DNA of 36,769 bases from an uncultured beta proteobacterium (GCA_903929815.1 CAIYWD010000223.1:1-36769), one strand, 5' to 3'. Positions 8,901 to 17,167 are shown, numbered from the stretch's first letter. A program made the numbers and translations. Notes: generated from the letters alone by a model not told the origin.

Positions 8901-9715
8901 TAGGTGGATTTCATGATTTGATTCCAAAGCATGCGTGCTTTGAGTTTTTGATAGACCCATGCGCCGCTCACCTTATCCTGATAAGCGCCCGCCTCTTTTT
9001 TGTCTTTACCAGGTTCAGCGTGATGCACTAGGGCAAAGTCACTGTCGGACTGAACCGCCTTCATGAAGTCATCGGTCACGCCCACTGAAATATTGAAATT
9101 TTTCAGATCGCCCTTGTCTTTGGCGTGGATAAATTCTTCAATATCAGGGTGATCGCATCGCAACACACCCATTTGCGCACCACGCCGGGCACCGGCAGAC
9201 TCTACCGTTTCACACGATCGGTCAAACACGCGCATGTAACTCACAGGCCCTGATGCACTGCTTTGCGTGCTGCCCACCCAGCCACCGCGCGGACGAATGC
9301 GTGAAAAGTCGTAACCCACGCCACCTCCACGGCGCATGGTCTCAGCCGCTTCAGTCAGGGCGGTATAAATGCCTGGGTGGCCGTCTTCCAGATGAGAAAT
9401 GGAATCACCCACGGGCTGCACAAAACAGTTGATGAGCGTGGCAGACAGTTGCGTGCCTGCAGCAGACTGAATGCGACCTGCTGGCAAAAAGCCGGCTTGC
9501 AAAGCTGCCAAAAATCTGGCTTCCCAATCTTGTTGCTGATCGGGTTTTTCGATGCTGGCCAAGGCATGTGCCACACGCTGATTAACATCAGCAATGCTTT
9601 GCTCAGTGCCTTTGCTGTATTTTTCACGCAAGACCTCTTCGCTGATGGGTTGGGGAGCAAGTAACGTTGTGGTCGTGGTGGAATTTGTGACTGTTTCAGT
9701 GGTTAGTTCTAACAT
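5912..9715 (-). CDS. nrdJ: Class II (adenosylcobalamin-dependent) ribonucleotide reductase with intein
   Basis: NrdJ reduces ribonucleotides to deoxyribonucleotides with or without oxygen, using a B12 radical. The precursor is 1267 residues; after removal of the 296-residue intein the enzyme is 971. The N-terminal redox cysteine is in LINCFVQP (Cys97). The radical motif NP-CAEQ is interrupted by the intein, and the second redox cysteine is in the CCC cluster 10-12 residues after the radical Cys. The C-terminal part holds two similar TSCPD-like modules (shared motif LSxDxRxxDPAW) and ends with a CxxC/CxxC zinc-type tail (CPECGN ... [11 protein letters not shown]). The ATG at 9715 is chosen over an upstream in-frame start at 9760 because AAGGGA lies 6 bases before it. 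Two NrdR-box candidates lie about 95-140 bases upstream. It is monocistronic as far as can be seen. Confidence 0.95.
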   Translation of the reverse strand: MLELTTETVTNSTTTTTLLAPQPISEEVLREKYSKGTEQSIADVNQRVAHALASIEKPDQQQDWEARFLAALQAGFLPAGRIQSAAGTQLSATLINCFVQPVGDSISHLEDGHPGIYTALTEAAETMRRGGGVGYDFSRIRPRGGWVGSTQSSASGPVSYMRVFDRSCETVESAGARRGAQMGVLRCDHPDIEEFIHAKDKGDLKNFNISVGVTDDFMKAVQSDSDFALVHHAEPGKDKKEAGAYQDKVSGAWVYQKLKARMLWNQIMKSTYDHAEPGVLFLDQINRDNNLSYCETIASTNPCVTADTWVTTSDGIRQVSELTQWKFSAVVDGLAYPVVSHGFFATGRKPVLQLRTCQGYSLKLTSDHLVRTVRQTSSEGMQYDWVQAGVLQPGDEIVLHNHRSLPKWNGPWTQEEGSLIGMLLGKGSCIDIPMDFMELASRMGIKFPQMTITPQMEHGSSMYYQGLLRGLFNAMGEIQEDPVASLQLEFADVTVLMAIQRMLLRLGMVSAIDHQEAYTPVLTLRDDNIIRFSQTIGFSHPEKSARFEAFLTTCQSGLALERFTATVASLTNAGEEDVFDVSVQDVHAFDANGLFVHNCAEQPLPPYGCCCLGSIDLTRFVTDPFTESPRFDETAFADVARVAVRMLDNVLDVTVWPLPQQQHEANSKRRIGLGFTGLGDALVMLNLRYDTQAARDMAQHISKLMRDTAYSASMDLAQERGSFELFNADLYLSGPSFASRLPIKLKDRIRKHGLRNSHLLSIAPTGTISLAFADNASNGIEPAFSWTYTRKKRMADGSFKEYAVEDHAWRLYRHLKGADAPLTSAFVTALEMSAQSHEEMVAAVAPFIDTAISKTVNVPADYPYEEFQDLYTQAWTSGLKGLATYRPNSVLGSVLSVSPAPSAAKPLQIDSANHRLSLDRLPAPVLQSLRWPGRPELPGGNPAWTFMVHHPFGDFALFIGEISLEEGGALQPFEVWVNGSEQPRGLGALAKTLSMDLRANDPAWLQLKLDALTTVSEEHAFEMPFPPHGEKRLFPGVVAATAAVIRWRCEQLAANNKLRSSDTKPASTPVIDAMFSQGEPQTGTSGTLAWAVDVNNPATGEAFTVTLKEVNLPNTDGSVITRPCAVGFSGNYPRAMDGLARLLSLDMRVIDPAWIGMKLRKLLNYAEPLGHFMAFVPGLPHHERRQQTWPSTVAYIARLIIHRYAMLGILNQQGYPLRDMGVLDTPEEREVSRTMAGKPCPECGNATVIHKDGCDFCTACGYVGQCG
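7922..8809 (-). other. Intein in NrdJ with degenerate LAGLIDADG homing-endonuclease domain
   Basis: This 296-residue in-frame insertion starts with Cys1 (CVTADTWV, block A). Block B is KLTSDHLV with the usual Thr and His. Block F is near [16 protein letters not shown] and block G is FVHN, followed by Cys+1 of the host. These are all residues needed for protein splicing. The middle resembles a LAGLIDADG endonuclease, but both acidic motifs are damaged: [10 protein letters not shown] has Lys in place of Asp, and [10 protein letters not shown] has lost the Asp-Ala-Asp. It is therefore predicted to splice but not cut DNA. The insertion lies between NP and CAEQ, so the +1 nucleophile is the thiyl-radical cysteine of the reductase itself. 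Confidence 0.93.
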
Positions 9716-9809
9716 GATTGTCCCTTGAAAAAAGTGAGGAAATAGCAGAGTAGCGGGCATGAAAGTGTGATGATTTACTTCACTATTTCAATGCCAAATT
9801 GCCAAGATA

Positions 9810-9855
9810 AAACTAGATATAGAGTTTTTATCTAGCTTTACTCTACCTGTAGTGT
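9810..9855 (-). promoter_or_regulatory. Paired NrdR-box candidates upstream of nrdJ
   Basis: Two 16-base sites resemble the NrdR consensus ACACTATATATAGTGT: 9810-9825 (AAACTAGATATAGAGT, 13 of 16 matches) and 9840-9855 (ACTCTACCTGTAGTGT, 12 of 16). Their centres are 30 bases apart, about three helical turns, as expected for tandem NrdR boxes. The region also contains a 7-base inverted repeat CTAGATA/TATCTAG (9813-9835). NrdR is the ATP/dATP-sensing repressor of ribonucleotide reductase genes, so repression of nrdJ is inferred. No cobalamin riboswitch was seen in the leader. Confidence 0.65.
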
Positions 9856-10029
9856 ATCAATATGCTCATGGGGGTTGACATGATGAAAACGCAGACACCC
9901 CTATTTTCAACGTGAAAGAACTCAAAAATATCAATGGGAAGTGGAAAGTTGGCAGCAAATACCACTCTTCACTATGGGGCATTTTTCATCATTTGGGATG
10001 AATTAATGTGAAATACCACAAAAATCATA

Positions 10030-10132
10030 ACGCCACTCCGAGAGCGCGGGCATCTTGCACGCATTGGATTGGCTGTGCCAAAAACAGGCAAGATGCCTGT
10101 GCTCCAGGGTGTTTTTCATGGTTTGGAGTGGA
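10030..10132. repeat. Palindromic repeat with GCGGGCATCTTGC core in the nrdJ-DUF3460 gap
   Basis: The 600-base gap between nrdJ and the DUF3460 gene has no convincing gene. It holds an imperfect palindrome: AGCGCGGGCATCTTGC (10043-10058) pairs with GGCAAGATGCCTGTGCTCC further right, flanked by CCACTCC and GGAGTGG. The same core recurs inside element E1 at 15146-15162. A leader stretch GTGAAATACCACAAAAATCATA (10012 onward) recurs near 29890 next to element C2. An 8-base perfect palindrome around 10151-10168 (AGACGAAT TG ATTCGTCT) may be an operator or part of the repeat. Confidence 0.6.
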
Positions 10133-10174
10133 CCAAATGCCATGACCGTGAGACGAATTGATTCGTCTATTTTG

Positions 10175-10224
10175 CTATCAAAGAAATAGCTATCTATTCA
10201 AGCTGGACGTGCGCTATAGGCCGA
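10175..10224 (+). repeat. Dispersed repeat with GATAGCT/AGGCC-type core
   Basis: The stretch GCTATCAAAGAAATAGCTAT ... CGCTATAGGCCGATTTG resembles 22690-22746 (TGCTATTTATAAGATAGCT ... GGGTTAGAGGCCTAAAA), with weaker partial forms at 29918-29945 and 31838-31866. From memory, repeats of this form are common between genes in Comamonadaceae genomes; that link is recollection, not measured here. No gene is seen in 10225-10333. Confidence 0.5.
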
Positions 10225-10333
10225 TTTGTTATATAAAAAACTCACTCAAGTTCGCGCAGTTTGAAATGCACTCGCAGCAGCGGCCTGACTGGGTCCAAAA
10301 CTTTGGATTGCACCCAGATCAGTCTGATCCACG

Positions 10334-10525
10334 TCAGGATATCCTTCTATTTTGCGGGATCTGCGCTTGGCGGTAGCCTTTCCAGGCTTCAATATCTACC
10401 GTTTTGTCCCACAATAACTTCATGCCGCGATGCTGCCCTTCTTCCAGCAAGGGCTTGCGGGCTTTGAGCTGCTCGATAAAGAGCGTGATGTCAGATTTGT
10501 ACTGGGGGCGGTAAAAAATATTCAT
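10334..10525 (-). CDS. DUF3460 family small protein
   Basis: The 63-residue product from the ATG at 10525 has the pattern I associate with DUF3460, a small betaproteobacterial family: a short tail, then SDITLFIEQLKARKPLLEE, a central LLWDK, and YRQAQIPQ near the end. Its function is unknown. An in-frame TTG two codons upstream (10531) has AAGG at a better spacing (5 against 11), so that start is also possible. It lies on the same strand as ribE, about 70 bases downstream of it, and could be cotranscribed with it. No signal peptide or membrane segment is seen. Confidence 0.75.
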   Translation of the reverse strand: MNIFYRPQYKSDITLFIEQLKARKPLLEEGQHRGMKLLWDKTVDIEAWKGYRQAQIPQNRRIS

Positions 10526-10594
10526 GGACAAAAAAACCTTGGATGAGACATCATTCTAGCGATGCGATCTATTTTTGTGCAGGCTTCGCATGGG

Positions 10595-11248
10595 TCATAT
10601 TGAATGGTATCCCTGCGTGGTGGCAGCACAAGCTGGGTAGTTCAACATACGCTCGCAATAGCGGGCAATCAAATCAACTTCAAGATTGACGGCACTCCCC
10701 ACTTTCAAGTAGCCCAAGGTGGTGTGGTCCAGGGTGTGGGGAATCAGGTTGATGCTGATCTCACAACCTTCGGGCTGGTCTTGCACCTCGTTGACCGTCA
10801 GGCTCACCCCATGGACGGCAATCGACCCCTTGAAAGCCAAATACTTTGCCAACGACAGGGGCGCGATGATGCGCAGTTGCCAGCTTTCGCCCACCGGTGC
10901 AAAGTGTGTGACGCTGCCTACGCCGTCCACATGCCCTGACACGATATGACCACTTAGACTATCTTGTACACGCAAAGCCTTTTCAAGATTGACGTTGCCC
11001 CTTTGATTCAGTCCTGTGGTTTTGCTTAAAGATTCTGCTGAAACATCAACGATGAACTGCTGCTGTTTTATGTCTATTTGGGCGACGGTCATGCACGCGC
11101 CGTTGAGGGCAATGCTGTCCCCGGGCGACAAGTTGTCAAGATAATGGAGTGGGCAATCGATGGTGATGCGAACACCATGCGCATCAGAGTTGCCCAGTGG
11201 GATGGTGGCGACAATGCGCCCGGTGCCGGTGATAATGCCTGTAAACAT
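10595..11248 (-). CDS. ribE: Riboflavin synthase alpha chain
   Basis: Riboflavin synthase dismutates two molecules of 6,7-dimethyl-8-ribityllumazine into riboflavin and the pyrimidinedione precursor. The 217-residue protein has the family N-terminus MFTGIITGTG and the two tandem lumazine-binding barrels. The first holds LNGACMTV; the linker motif is GHIVSGHVDGVG; the second repeats the pattern with VHGVSLTVNEV. Length is normal for the family (about 200-220). The start is fixed by the conserved MFTGI. The divergent DUF262 gene begins 25 bases away, so the two promoters must overlap coding sequence. No FMN riboswitch is visible upstream, and ribD is 11.5 kb away rather than adjacent. Confidence 0.96.
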   Translation of the reverse strand: MFTGIITGTGRIVATIPLGNSDAHGVRITIDCPLHYLDNLSPGDSIALNGACMTVAQIDIKQQQFIVDVSAESLSKTTGLNQRGNVNLEKALRVQDSLSGHIVSGHVDGVGSVTHFAPVGESWQLRIIAPLSLAKYLAFKGSIAVHGVSLTVNEVQDQPEGCEISINLIPHTLDHTTLGYLKVGSAVNLEVDLIARYCERMLNYPACAATTQGYHSI

Positions 11249-11273
11249 GCCGTTATTTTAAATGGGACTTGAC

Positions 11274-13064
11274 ATGAGCTTTCGTACCGCTGAACCAGCA
11301 TTAAAAGAAGTATTGGATTCCATCGCCAGGGGTGAAACCCAACTGCCCGATTTCCAGCGTGGCTGGGTTTGGGACGACATGCACATCAAGTCTCTCATTG
11401 CCAGTCTTTCATTGTCTTACCCCATTGGGGCTGTTATGTTTCTTGAAGCGGGTGGCGTTCCTTTCAAGCCCCGCTTGTTTGAGGGCGTGAACATCAATCC
11501 TGCGCCGGTACCCAGAACACTGGTACTGGATGGCCAACAGCGCCTCACATCCATGTATTTGGCGCTGAGAAGTGGCATTCCGGTCAAAACCAAGACCGAA
11601 AAGGGCATGGACATTTTGCGTGTTTACTTTTTGGACATGGCCAAGTGTCTCGATCCCACAGCCGACCGGGAAGAAGCGGTTGTCTCGGTATCTGAAAATC
11701 TTCGGATCACATCGGATTTTGGTCGCAGTATTGACCTCGACCTCAGCAGTCATGAGTTTCAGTATGCGAATCGCATGTTTCCAATCTCACTGATGTTCGA
11801 TACTGCGCCCTGCATGGAATGGGAAACTGGTTTTTTGACCCACTATGCCTACGAACCAAGCGCCACGCAGTTTATGCAGCGTTTTCGCAATGAAATCTGG
11901 CTGAGATTCCAACAGTTCAAAGTACCGGCCATTGAGCTATCCCAAGACACACCTCGTGAGGCAGTTTGCCAAGTCTTTGAAAAAGTCAACACGGGTGGCG
12001 TCACATTAACCGTGTTCGAACTGATGACCGCCACTTTTGCAGCAGAATTGGGCGACTTCCAGTTGCGTGAGAACTGGGCTGCCCGTTTTGCCCGCCTGAC
12101 TGAAAGACACACTATCCTTGAAGCAGTTGACGGTACCAGCTTTCTGACAGCCGCAACGTTATTGTCAACCTATGAAAAGCACCTGTTGAACGGCACACCA
12201 GTATCATGCAAGCGAGCTGATGTTCTTCGTTTGGAGCTTGCCACCTTCAACAACATTGAGGGTCGGCTTGAGGATGGTTTCAAAAGAGCTGCTGAGTTAT
12301 TGGCAGAAGAAAAAATCTTTGATGTTCGCAGCTTGCCATACGCTACCCAACTCATACCTCTTTCTGCAATCTGCGCTCAATTGTCAGACAAAGTGACCCA
12401 GCACGGTATCAAACAAAAGCTCTTAAAGTGGTTCTGGTGTGGTGTTTTTGGTGAGCTATACGGCGGGGCCAGCGAAACCCGCTTTAGTCTTGATCTGCCT
12501 GATGTCATCGCCTGGATCAACGGCGGTAATGAACCTCGAACAGTCCGTGATGCCAGTTTCGCGCCAACGCGCCTTTTGTCGCTACAGTCTCGCTTGGCCG
12601 CCGCCTACAAAGGCATTGCCGCTCTGCTGATGAAAAATGGTAGCCGAGATTTCATCACGGGAACCCCCGTCGACCTGAATAGTTATTTCAATAATGCCAT
12701 TGACATTCACCATGTTTTCCCACGTACTTGGTGCGAAAGGCAAAACATCTTGCGTGACAAATGGAACAGTGTGGTGAACAAGGCCCCTCTGGCTGCAAGC
12801 ACCAACCGATACATCGGCGGCAAAGCACCGAGTGTGTACCTGAGCCGAATCGAAAGGGACACAAAAGTTTCTACCGACACTCTTGACCAATTCCTACAGT
12901 CGCACGCTATCCCGGTGGGTGACCTGCGTAACGATGCCTTTGATTTGTTCATTGCCAGTCGCGCCTCGGAATTGCTCAAGTTAATCGAGACCGCCACCGG
13001 CAAAGCCATATCTGGACGAGACAGTCAAGAAACCATCCAAGCCTTTGGTGCTGTTTTGGTGTGA
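11274..13064 (+). CDS. DUF262 + HNH nuclease protein, GmrSD-like defence candidate
   Basis: The 596-residue protein joins two domains of the GmrSD type IV restriction family in one chain. The N-terminal DUF262 part has QLPDFQRGWVW (23-33) and the ParB-like LVLDGQQRLTSMYLAL (83-98), thought to bind and hydrolyse NTP. The C-terminal DUF1524/HNH-like part has DIHHVFPRTW (477-486), with paired histidines, then NSVVNKAPLAASTNR (498-512) and KAPSVYL. Such proteins typically restrict modified phage DNA, but no assay is implied here. It stands alone: no methyltransferase or other defence gene is adjacent, and the nearest restriction-type gene is the pseudogene at 14563. The ATG at 11274 is preferred over 11262 because it has GGGA about 7 bases upstream and a better N-terminus. 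Confidence 0.85.
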   Translation: MSFRTAEPALKEVLDSIARGETQLPDFQRGWVWDDMHIKSLIASLSLSYPIGAVMFLEAGGVPFKPRLFEGVNINPAPVPRTLVLDGQQRLTSMYLALRSGIPVKTKTEKGMDILRVYFLDMAKCLDPTADREEAVVSVSENLRITSDFGRSIDLDLSSHEFQYANRMFPISLMFDTAPCMEWETGFLTHYAYEPSATQFMQRFRNEIWLRFQQFKVPAIELSQDTPREAVCQVFEKVNTGGVTLTVFELMTATFAAELGDFQLRENWAARFARLTERHTILEAVDGTSFLTAATLLSTYEKHLLNGTPVSCKRADVLRLELATFNNIEGRLEDGFKRAAELLAEEKIFDVRSLPYATQLIPLSAICAQLSDKVTQHGIKQKLLKWFWCGVFGELYGGASETRFSLDLPDVIAWINGGNEPRTVRDASFAPTRLLSLQSRLAAAYKGIAALLMKNGSRDFITGTPVDLNSYFNNAIDIHHVFPRTWCERQNILRDKWNSVVNKAPLAASTNRYIGGKAPSVYLSRIERDTKVSTDTLDQFLQSHAIPVGDLRNDAFDLFIASRASELLKLIETATGKAISGRDSQETIQAFGAVLV

Positions 13065-13209
13065 CAAAACGGACATGGCAGTGAATGCAATATTTCTGGA
13101 ACGCAACAAACTTCAACATTTGCAACTTGACCACCATTCTTGGACTGCATTAACCTGGGTTTAACACCCTCAAAAACATTATTTAAAATCAACATATTGC
13201 AAACGAATT

Positions 13210-13240
13210 TTGCACAACAAAAAAACAGTATCTCTATAAT
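13210..13240 (+). promoter_or_regulatory. Possible promoter upstream of hpnC
   Basis: The 322-base gap 13065-13386 is AT-rich and without a convincing gene. It holds TTGCAC (13210-13215) and a perfect TATAAT (13235-13240) separated by 19 bases, longer than ideal. It lies about 145 bases before the hpnC start. No terminator hairpin was clear behind the DUF262 gene. Confidence 0.35.
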
Positions 13241-13386
13241 GCATTGATTTTTATTACTATTTTTTGCCATATGTTAAAGATGGGTTAAGAATATGGTGCA
13301 TACCCGCACAACCGAAAATTTACCACATTAATCAATTGGGATGCAGTGTTTAGCGTGATCACAGTCAGACCTTACTGATACCCGTT

Positions 13387-14244
13387 ATGAAAAAACCTGC
13401 ACACTATGAGAATTTTCCGGTGGCATCCTGGTTGTGCCCCCCCCACATGCGCTCTGCCATCACCGCCATTTATCACTTTGCCCGCACGGCTGACGATCTG
13501 GCTGATGAAGGCTATATGGATAGCGCCCTGCGAATGAGTCATTTGCATACCTATCACAGCGACTTGGCCGCAGCCATTCACGGTGAACAAGGCAGTGGCC
13601 GCTGGCAACAGGTGTTTGATGCTTTGCACCAGGCAGTCGTCACACACCACTTGCCCCAAAAGCCGCTCTTTGATTTGCTGGATGCTTTTGAACAAGACAT
13701 CCGTTTCACGGCCATGCAGCGCCGCTACGCAACAGACGCAGAATTAATGGACTACTGCAAGCGTTCCGCCAACCCCGTTGGGCGGCTGCTGCTGCACTTG
13801 TATGGCATTCAGGATGAAGATTCCCTGACGCAAAGCGATCACGTTTGTACCGCCTTGCAACTCATCAACTTCTGGCAAGATGTCAGTGTGGATATGGCAC
13901 GTGGCCGCTACTACATCAGCACAGAGGCTATGACACGTTTCCAAGTGACTGATGCTGATTTTTTGCCCCACAGCACTTCTCAAAATGCTGCGAAATTGAT
14001 AGCTATTTATACAGACAGCGCAAGGGCTACGATGCTAAAAGGCGCTCTACTTTCACTGCACATACCTGGGCGTGCAGGCTGGGAGTTGCGCCTGGTGGTG
14101 CAGGGTGGTTTGCGCATTCTGGACAAAATCGAAGCCCAAGAGTTTGCCACTTGGCGCAAGCGCCCCAAGCTCACGCTAATGGATGCGCCGATCATGCTTT
14201 GGCGAGCATGGAAGATGGGGGCGATGCAAGCCGATGGCGTGTGA
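13387..14244 (+). CDS. hpnC: Hydroxysqualene/squalene synthase HpnC
   Basis: HpnC takes part in making squalene for hopanoids: HpnD forms presqualene diphosphate, HpnC converts it to hydroxysqualene, and HpnE reduces that to squalene. The 285-residue protein opens with HYENFPVASWL, characteristic of HpnC. The two aspartate-rich motifs of trans-prenyl head-to-head synthases are present: ARTADDLADE (32-41) and NFWQDVSVDMARGRYY (161-176). Usually hpnC, hpnD and hpnE are neighbours; here hpnC is alone, so the partners must lie elsewhere. Bases 13990-14030, coding for KLIAIYTDSARAT, resemble the dispersed GATAGCT repeat, but the protein length fits the family. The start ATG is the first of the frame; its Shine-Dalgarno is weak. 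Confidence 0.93.
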   Translation: MKKPAHYENFPVASWLCPPHMRSAITAIYHFARTADDLADEGYMDSALRMSHLHTYHSDLAAAIHGEQGSGRWQQVFDALHQAVVTHHLPQKPLFDLLDAFEQDIRFTAMQRRYATDAELMDYCKRSANPVGRLLLHLYGIQDEDSLTQSDHVCTALQLINFWQDVSVDMARGRYYISTEAMTRFQVTDADFLPHSTSQNAAKLIAIYTDSARATMLKGALLSLHIPGRAGWELRLVVQGGLRILDKIEAQEFATWRKRPKLTLMDAPIMLWRAWKMGAMQADGV

Positions 14245-14324
14245 AACTTAAAGGCAGAAGCCCATATATGGCAAGACACGCGCAAGGTTTATCCTGAAGA
14301 GCGATTCTTGGCACTTGGGTATTC

Positions 14325-14339
14325 AGGATATGGTCAATA
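14325..14339. repeat. Isolated end of element B
   Basis: AGGATATGGTCAATA matches, in inverted orientation, the outermost end of element B (compare 5881-5898 and 31811-31831). No body of the element is attached. It lies 16 bases before the transposase scrap. Confidence 0.5.
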
Positions 14340-14355
14340 GATGGAGAGCGGCGTT

Positions 14356-14445
14356 ATGGCAACATATATTCATGCCAACCACTGCGAAGCTTTCAATAGC
14401 GCTCTTCGCCGTCGAAATTCAGCTTTTCGCCGACCCCTGCATTAA
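14356..14445 (+). pseudogene. Transposase C-terminal remnant (IS1-like)
   Basis: The 29-codon frame reads ATYIHANHCEAFNSALRRR-NSAFRRP before a stop. The pattern HANHxEAFNSxLRRRxSAxRR is one I recall from transposases annotated as IS1-like. There is no upstream body and no inverted repeats, so it is a scrap of a lost insertion sequence. It lies between hpnC and the broken methyltransferase, in the AT-rich gap 14245-14562, where nothing else convincing is seen. Confidence 0.5.
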
Positions 14446-14562
14446 AAAAGGGATTAAGATTGAGTTTACTATATGCACTATCTAGTTTTTTCTACTGAGA
14501 TTTGATATTATATTTATCTTGTATGTAACAATAATACTACCCTGAAAAGCGAAAATTGGCAC

Positions 14563-16323
14563 ATGAAAAATTCTTTGTACTTTGGTGATAACTTGGACGT
14601 CTTGCGCGAATCGATCAAAATCGAAAGTGTTGATCTGATCTATCTCGATCCGCCCTTCAACAGCGACCGCAACTACAACATTTTGTTTAGTAGCCCTAAA
14701 GGGCAATCAAGCGAAGCCCAAATTACAGCTTTTCGAGATTCGTGGCACTGGGGCGAGCAATCTGAGCGTGAATTTGGCGAAATTGTTAGAGGCAGTAATA
14801 CGCATGTTTCTGAAATTATGCAGTCACTTCGGCGCTTCCTCGGTGAAAACGATCTGATGGCGTACACGACAATGCTTGCAAATCGCTTGCTTGAGTTACA
14901 TCGTGTGTTAAAACCAACTGGCAGTCTGTACTAGCATTGCGATCCAACAGCTTCACATTATTTGAAAATCATCCTAGACGGTGTTTTTGGCAAAGAAAAT
15001 TATAGAAATGAGATTTCATGGCTACGGTCCCAACCTAAAAGTCACAGTACCATAAATTTTCCAAATTGTCGTGACATCATTCTCAGTAACCGTTTAGACC
15101 CCATCACAGCCATCCGTCGCGGATATGGGCATCCAAGCTGGGAACGCGGGCATCTTGCCCGCAGCGGGCGGGACGCCCGCGCTCCCAAGCAACACATCAC
15201 GGAATGTGGTCAGGGTGTCTAAACGGTTACCATTCTCAGATATACCAAAACTGAGAAGGCTAAATTTATTAAGGTTTACGGCAAATACAACCAGACGTAC
15301 TTAGACAATTTTTATAAGTACACAGATAAGGACGGGCGCAAGTATCGACTTGGAGACATCACGAATCCAAATAAAAATCGTCCAAATCTCACTTATGAAT
15401 TTTTAGGTGTAACTCGCGTGTGGCGATGGACTAAAGATCGCATGCAGAAAGCATTCGACGATGGTTTGATATACCAGTCCAAACCAGGGACAGTACCACA
15501 AGAAAAACGGTATCTTGACAGTATGTATGGACAACCGACAACCGATAACTGGGACGATATAGAGCACTTGCATGGTAGCAGTGATGAATTTTTAGGCTAT
15601 CCGACACAAAAGCCTTTAACTTTGTTGGAACGTATCATCACTGCAAGCAGCAATGAAAACGATGTTGTTTTAGAACCGTTTTGCGGATGTGGTACCGCTG
15701 TGCATGCGGCTCAAAAGCTAGGGCGCAACTGGATCGGTATCGACATCACCCACCTTGCAATCAGCTTAATCGAAAAGCGCCTAAAAGATGGTTTTGCAGG
15801 CATCGAATTTGAAGTTTTTGGCACACCAAAAGATCACGCCGGAGCTACAGACCTAGCGGCACGTGACAAGTACCAATTTCAATGGTGGTCATGTAGCCTA
15901 GTGAACGCACAGCCATATCAGGGTAAAAAGAAAGGCGCAGACAGCGGAATTGATGGACTGATCTACTTTCAAGATGACAGTACCACGCACAAGAAAATCG
16001 TAGTCAGTGTCAAAGGCGGCGATAACATCAGCGTCGCAATGGTGCGCGATCTTGCACACGTTGTAGCACGTGAAAAAGCTGAAATCGGCTTGTTTGTCAC
16101 GCTTGCACAACCAACAAAACCCATGCAGACGGAGGCGATCAAGGAAGGCTATTATTTAAGCCCGATAACTGGTAAGTCGTTTCCAAAGCTGCAAATTTTG
16201 ACAATCGAGGGCTTGTTGGCAGGGACAGAAAGGGCACTGTACCCAGATTTGTCCCAAGGATCGACAACTTTTAAAAAATCGAAAGTCGAAGAGAAAACCG
16301 TGGATCAACAGAAGATGTTTTAG
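14563..16323 (+). pseudogene. Broken DNA methyltransferase fused to Mrr-like nuclease domain
   Basis: One reading frame spans the whole interval with exactly two stop codons. Without the inserted 153 bases it would encode about 535 residues. The order of motifs, LDPPFNSDRNYN (motif IV) before FCGCGTAVHAA (motif I), is that of beta-class N6-adenine or N4-cytosine methyltransferases. The C-terminal third has GADSGIDGLIYF followed by KIVVSVKGG, which fits an Mrr/PD-(D/E)xK nuclease core. Lesion 1 is an amber codon at 14932-14934, where relatives have Leu before HCDPTASHYLK (one base, TTG to TAG). Lesion 2 is element E1, inserted in frame with a TAA at 15220-15222. Base composition is richer in A and T than the neighbours. 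With the transposase scrap and repeats nearby, this suggests an acquired and now decayed restriction-modification gene. Confidence 0.9.
15086..15230. mobile_element. Element E, copy 1 (145 bp MITE with 8-bp target duplication)
   Basis: The ends are perfect 14-base inverted repeats GTAACCGTTTAGAC / GTCTAAACGGTTAC. The insertion is flanked by an 8-base direct repeat CATTCTCA (15078-15085 and 15231-15238). Removing the element and one repeat (153 bases) restores the methyltransferase frame. The interior holds the palindrome GCGGGCATCTTGCCCGC ... GCGGGCGGGACGCCCGCGC. GTAA-type ends with 8-bp duplications are known for the IS66 family, so an IS66-type transposase in trans is a reasonable inference. 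Confidence 0.9.
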
Positions 16324-16439
16324 CAAAAACACCGCAGCATAAAGCACACAAACAACGCAAGTTGTGTGTGGTTGACATGGGACTGGTTAGAACGTGACGG
16401 TTTTGAAATTTTTTACGTTGTTTTTTTTAGCAGTTACCC

Positions 16440-16705
16440 AAGCGCATGCTGATCAGATTCAAATCGCTGGTTGACGATCTGATCAAACTGCCTTGATGCA
16501 CACATGTCAATCTGAATGGACGAGTAAGGGCACATCACACCCACCTACTATTTTGCTTAAAAAGTAAGCAATTGCATGGCAAAACAGCGGGTTTACCAGT
16601 AGAAAAGCCGATGAAAGCATGCCGGCAATTGGGGACAGTAACACAGGCAAACGCTGACACCTACTGAAAACTGGGGACAAATTGGGGGCAGTGGGGACAG
16701 TGAAT
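16440..16705. repeat. Non-coding gap with GGGGACAG repeats and an inverted repeat
   Basis: The stretch 16324-16710 has no convincing gene. It contains an 8-base inverted repeat GATCAGAT/ATCTGATC (within 16450-16485). Near the tRNA there are several copies of a GGGGACA motif (about 16631, 16671 and 16693, with GGGGGCAG between). Such GGGGACAG clusters are often left at the edges of IS200/RAYT-type elements, but no transposase is present here. Confidence 0.4.
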
Positions 16706-16710
16706 TTGCC

Positions 16711-16745
16711 AAAAAAAATCCCGACTGTTTTAATCGGGATTTTTT
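16711..16745 (-). terminator. Rho-independent terminator downstream of tRNA-Arg
   Basis: A stem TCCCGA/TCGGGA with flanking AA/TT pairs encloses a loop of about 8 bases. It is flanked by eight A's on one side and a run of T's on the other, so it can work in both directions. It lies 25 bases beyond the tRNA 3' end. Confidence 0.85.
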
Positions 16746-16769
16746 AACCTATTAAATTTATTAGGTTTT

Positions 16770-16845
16770 TGGTGCGACTGGCGGGGATCGAACCCACGAC
16801 CCTTGGCTTCGGAGGCCAATGCTCTATCCACTGAGCTACAGTCGC
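16770..16845 (-). tRNA. tRNA-Arg (anticodon CCG)
   Basis: The reverse strand folds as a standard 76-base cloverleaf with an encoded CCA end. The acceptor stem is GCGACTG/CAGTCGC with discriminator A. The D arm contains AGCTCAGTGGATAGAGC. The anticodon stem is TTGGC/GCCAA around the loop CTCCGAA (anticodon CCG). The T arm contains GGTTCGATCC. It reads CGG arginine codons. It is followed by the terminator at 16711-16745. tRNA genes often mark integration sites, and the decayed methyltransferase lies on its 3' side, but I found no duplicated tRNA end. Confidence 0.97.
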
Positions 16846-17009
16846 AAAACTGTAAAATTTGAGTAGAAAAACTTATAAGCTGTTGATTTTTATAAAAAGT
16901 ACGATGATGTTCCCTGTAATTCCTATCCACTATTACTGAACTCTACTACTGTTATAGATTTCAGTACTGACAAAGCGACAAGAATTTCAGTCCATTATTT
17001 CTGATTGTA

Positions 17010-17167
17010 AGGATAGGGGCAACAAGCAGTTGTGCATTTGGCCGTCAGAGTTAAAGATGCAATGCTAGGCACAAATCGCGCGATATGGCACAGCCCCATA
17101 GGCGATTTGTAACGACGCTGAGCGCCCAAATCTGACGGCCAAAAGTGGGACATGTTGTCCATACTCC
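17010..17167 (-). mobile_element. Repeat element B, copy 2 (degraded ends)
   Basis: It is in the orientation opposite to B1, with AGTTGTGCATTTGGCCGTCA at the left and TCTGACGGCCAAAAG at the right, and the conserved interior (CGATTTGTAACGACG). The outer ends are diverged: AGGATAGGGGCAACAAGC where B1 has AGGATATGGTCAACAATA. It lies between tRNA-Arg and porG; the remaining bases 17168-17320 show nothing else recognisable. Confidence 0.75.

Noticed and set aside
9716-9900. Cobalamin riboswitch in front of nrdJ
   Set aside because: No B12-box-like GCCACTG core or matching stems were found in the leader; the NrdR-like sites explain the conserved-looking palindromes.
13990-14030. Insertion of a dispersed repeat into hpnC
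   Set aside because: The bases resemble the GATAGCT repeat, but the encoded residues align with the usual helix of the family and the length is normal, so it may be coincidence.
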